Positions 6,071-8,627 of a stretch of 8,627 bases of DNA are shown piece after piece. The position numbers and the translations under genes were made by a program. The notes beneath the pieces were generated by a model, which saw nothing but the letters and a program-made list of their open reading frames with translations, searched no databases and was not told where the DNA came from. The stretch is from Proteiniphilum sp. (GTDB taxonomy: Bacteria > Bacteroidota > Bacteroidia > Bacteroidales > Dysgonomonadaceae): assembly GCA_012728465.1 (NCBI GenBank), contig JAAYFB010000344.1, positions 1-8,627 on the forward strand, given 5' to 3'. Numbering within the stretch: position 1 is the stretch's first letter; every line of letters begins with the position of its first letter.

Positions 6071-8627
6071 ATGTTAAATAAAATCATACATTATTTTTTA
6101 AACAATAGGCTGATAACAATATTATTGTTATTGACCATAATTGCTTGGGGAATATCGACTGCTCCATTTAATTGGAATAGTTTATTGCCAAGCAATCCAA
6201 TTCCTGTGGATGCTATTCCCGATATCGGGGATAATCAACAAATTGTAGCCACGGAATGGATGGGTCGTTCACCTAAGGATATACAAGACCAGATTACTTA
6301 TCCACTCACAACCTCACTGTTGGGGATACCTGGAGTAAAAACAATACGTAGTTCATCCATGTTTGGGATGTCATTTATATATGTCATATTTGATGATGAC
6401 GTGGAGTTTTACTGGAGTCGTTCACGAATATTAGAGAAGTTAAATTCACTACCCACCGGCATATTGCCTGATGGAGTTCAGCCAACACTAGGACCTGATG
6501 CTACAGCTTTAGGGCAAATATATTGGTACACTTTGGAGGGACGAGATCCTGAGACGGGTAAGCCCAATGGTGGTTGGGATCCTGAAGAGCTTCGTTCAAT
6601 ACAAGATTATCAAGTTCGTTATTCGTTATCTTCTGCCGAGGGGGTTTCAGAGGTGGCATCAGTAGGTGGCTTTGTAAAGGAGTATCAAATTGAGGTTAAT
6701 CCTAATGCTATGCGTGCATTTAATGTGTCAATTACTGATATTATGAATGCAGTGCAGAAAAGCAATCTTGATATTGGTGCAGAAACAATTGAGATAAACA
6801 AAGCAGAGTATCTAGTTAGAGGTCTTGGCTATATCAAAAGTATCTCAGACTTAGAGGAGGCAGTGGTTACAGTAAGAAACAACCTTCCAGTAAAGATAAA
6901 AGATGTTGCTTTTGTAAACTTAGGTCCTGCCACACGTCGTGGGGGTTTAGACAAGGAGGGAGTTGAGGCAGTTGGTGGAGTAGTAGTAGCACGCTATGGT
7001 TCTAACCCACTGCAAGTAATTGAAAATGTAAAAGATAGAATAGAGGAGATTGGACTAGGGCTACCACAAAAAGAACTGGCTGATGGCTCTATTTCAAAAG
7101 TAACAGTAGTTCCATTCTACGACCGTTCGGGTTTGATAAATGAAACAATAGGCACGCTTGAGTCAGCACTTACTTTAGAGGCGCTTATATCAATTATTGT
7201 AGTTATAGTTATTGTCTTTAATCTTCGTGCCTCAATTGTAATTTCAAGCATATTGCCAATTGGCGTATTGCTCACGTTTATCATAATGAGGAATATGAAT
7301 ATTGAGGCAAACATTGTTGCACTATCAGGTATTGCTATTGCCATTGGTATAATGATTGACGTCGGGGTCGTCTTTGTTGAAAACATTATTCGGCATATGT
7401 CGATGGAGGAAAACAAAGACATAAAACGAGGAAGGCCCCTAATAAACTTAATATACAAAAGCTTGACTGAGGTATCGGGTGCTGTTCTTACAGCCATGCT
7501 TACCACTGTTGTTAGCTTTATACCTGTGTTTCTGATGGAGGCACAAGAGGGTAAGTTATTTAAACCATTGGCATATACTAAAACCTTTGCTTTAGTTTCG
7601 GCATTTATGCTGGGGATATCAATCCTCCCTACTTTGGCTTATTATATATTTTCCATAAGAATAACATCTAAACTGATAAAAAGAGTAGGAAATATTATTA
7701 TTATTGCAGGTGGTATTGCATTAACCATCATTACTAGCAATGTTGTTTACCTAGGTTTGATTATACTAGGCCTTAACAATATATTTGAAAACAAATGGAG
7801 TAATAAAAAGATTAGCAACTATATAAATATAGGTATTGTTTTGTTGATGGTTGTCTTTTTTCTCGCCTCACAGTGGCTACCAATTGGGGCACATGTAGGA
7901 TTTACAGCAAACTATCTTTTTGTGATGTTGGTTATTGGGGTTATCCTTGGATCACTTTGGATGATGGTTATCTATTATGAGAAGATATTAAGATGGTGTC
8001 TTGATAATCGACTTTTGTTTATGTCGATTCCTGTAGTTACAATAGTATTTGGATTGGTGATATGGCTAGGTTTCAACACCACATTTGGATTTGTAGCAAA
8101 AGGATTTGAGATTGTAGGTTGGAAATCATTTAGGCAAACATCCTTTTGGCAAGCATCAAGTGAAAAGTTTCCAGGTATAGGTCAAGAGTTTATGCCTAGT
8201 CTTGATGAAGGATCTTTCTTGCTGATGCCTACAACTATGCCGCATACAGGTATTGAGGAAAATATTAGACTAATCGAAATGCTAGATAAACGTATATCAA
8301 ATATTCCAGAAGTTGAAACAACTGTTGGAAAGTGGGGGCGTGTAAACTCTGCATTAGATCCAGCACCAACTCAGATGTTTGAGAATGTCATTAATTATCG
8401 TCCCGAATATATATTAGATAAAGATGGACATAGAGTAAAGTTTAAAACAAATAGGAGGAGAGAATTTATCCTTACGGATGGAACTGCATACAATCCTAAA
8501 GATGGTTTTAGACTGGTGCCTTCTGACAGCCTTATTCCGCATAAGCGTGGAGATTATTTCAGACAATGGCGTCCAGAGATTAGGACTACCAATGATATTT
8601 GGCAAGAGATTGTTAATGTGTCTCACT
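6071..8627 (+). CDS. cusA: CusA/CzcA-family heavy-metal efflux RND permease, 3' end beyond the window (Cu/Ag type predicted)
   Basis: The frame from ATG 6071 is open for 852 codons to the window edge. The start is preceded by AAAGGTAAAG and gives the usual RND helix 1 (about 13-33), then PVDAIPDIGDNQQIV. The periplasmic porter domain follows (LGPDATALGQIYWYTLEG, YLVRGLGYIKS). Helix 4 reads SGIAIAIGIMIDVGVVFVEN with the proton-relay Asp430 and Glu437. The extra Asp of Zn/Co/Cd pumps (CzcA Asp402) is Ala424 here, as in Cu/Ag pumps. Met719 and Met769 align, with unchanged spacing, to Met573 and Met623 of the CusA copper site; the third Met lies past or near the window end. About 100 extra residues (537-636) with additional hydrophobic helices lie between TM6 and TM7, and a further polar insertion follows Met769. 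Both make it longer than the ~1,050-residue E. coli CusA, as in the long Bacteroidota forms. It sits in the inner membrane and should work with a CusB/CusC pair encoded elsewhere. Confidence 0.92.
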   Translation, partial: MLNKIIHYFLNNRLITILLLLTIIAWGISTAPFNWNSLLPSNPIPVDAIPDIGDNQQIVATEWMGRSPKDIQDQITYPLTTSLLGIPGVKTIRSSSMFGMSFIYVIFDDDVEFYWSRSRILEKLNSLPTGILPDGVQPTLGPDATALGQIYWYTLEGRDPETGKPNGGWDPEELRSIQDYQVRYSLSSAEGVSEVASVGGFVKEYQIEVNPNAMRAFNVSITDIMNAVQKSNLDIGAETIEINKAEYLVRGLGYIKSISDLEEAVVTVRNNLPVKIKDVAFVNLGPATRRGGLDKEGVEAVGGVVVARYGSNPLQVIENVKDRIEEIGLGLPQKELADGSISKVTVVPFYDRSGLINETIGTLESALTLEALISIIVVIVIVFNLRASIVISSILPIGVLLTFIIMRNMNIEANIVALSGIAIAIGIMIDVGVVFVENIIRHMSMEENKDIKRGRPLINLIYKSLTEVSGAVLTAMLTTVVSFIPVFLMEAQEGKLFKPLAYTKTFALVSAFMLGISILPTLAYYIFSIRITSKLIKRVGNIIIIAGGIALTIITSNVVYLGLIILGLNNIFENKWSNKKISNYINIGIVLLMVVFFLASQWLPIGAHVGFTANYLFVMLVIGVILGSLWMMVIYYEKILRWCLDNRLLFMSIPVVTIVFGLVIWLGFNTTFGFVAKGFEIVGWKSFRQTSFWQASSEKFPGIGQEFMPSLDEGSFLLMPTTMPHTGIEENIRLIEMLDKRISNIPEVETTVGKWGRVNSALDPAPTQMFENVINYRPEYILDKDGHRVKFKTNRRREFILTDGTAYNPKDGFRLVPSDSLIPHKRGDYFRQWRPEIRTTNDIWQEIVNVSH

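Noticed and set aside
7117..7506. 129-codon minus-strand open frame
   Set aside because: Lies wholly antisense to the conserved TM4 region of the RND pump; its composition mirrors the pump's codons and it resembles no family.
6071..8627. Possibility that the pump gene is frameshifted
   Set aside because: I translated it codon by codon; it stays open with conserved family sequence to the last complete codon, so it is simply cut by the window edge.

Overview
The window looks like a piece of a Bacteroidota chromosome, probably a Bacteroidales-type or related anaerobe or marine genome. This rests on low G+C, A/T-rich gene starts with almost no Shine-Dalgarno pairing, and gene families typical of that phylum: Tat-exported Gfo/Idh/MocA oxidoreductases with ThuA, a cytidylate-kinase-like protein beside a MATE pump, and a small Cys-rich HYC_CC_PP-type protein in front of a long CusA-type pump. 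The assignment is an inference from protein content; no rRNA or tRNA is present to confirm it.

Bases 1-3066 (plus strand) are a damaged sugar-catabolism operon. It begins with the first ~33 codons of a sugar phosphate isomerase/epimerase-like TIM-barrel gene, interrupted by a stop codon at 134-136. Near 178 this is joined to the C-terminal ~237 codons of a Gfo/Idh/MocA oxidoreductase whose NAD-binding half is missing. Two apparently intact genes follow: a Tat-signal Gfo/Idh/MocA oxidoreductase (935-2284) and a secreted ThuA-domain protein (2296-3066). The set matches gene clusters tied to oxidative (3-keto-sugar) breakdown of glycosides, so this locus seems to have lost two of its enzymes by deletion.

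A GC-rich hairpin (3098-3126) separates this operon from a convergent minus-strand pair: a MATE-family efflux transporter (5195 to 3819) followed after 20 nt by a cytidylate-kinase-like P-loop protein (3798 to 3145).

Bases 5196-5505 are a divergent intergenic region. It is followed on the plus strand by a metal-efflux module: a small exported Cys/His protein (5506-5952), a 118-nt spacer almost filled by a long imperfect inverted repeat, and the first 852 codons of a CusA/CzcA-family RND permease (6071 to the window end, incomplete). Transport-site residues and a methionine pair point to Cu(I)/Ag(I) rather than Zn/Co. The membrane fusion protein and outer-membrane channel are not in view.

I found no CRISPR array, transposase, phage gene, tRNA or rRNA. 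The most noteworthy items are the deletion scar at the left end, the inverted repeat between the small Cys-rich gene and the pump gene, and the kinase-like/MATE gene pair.
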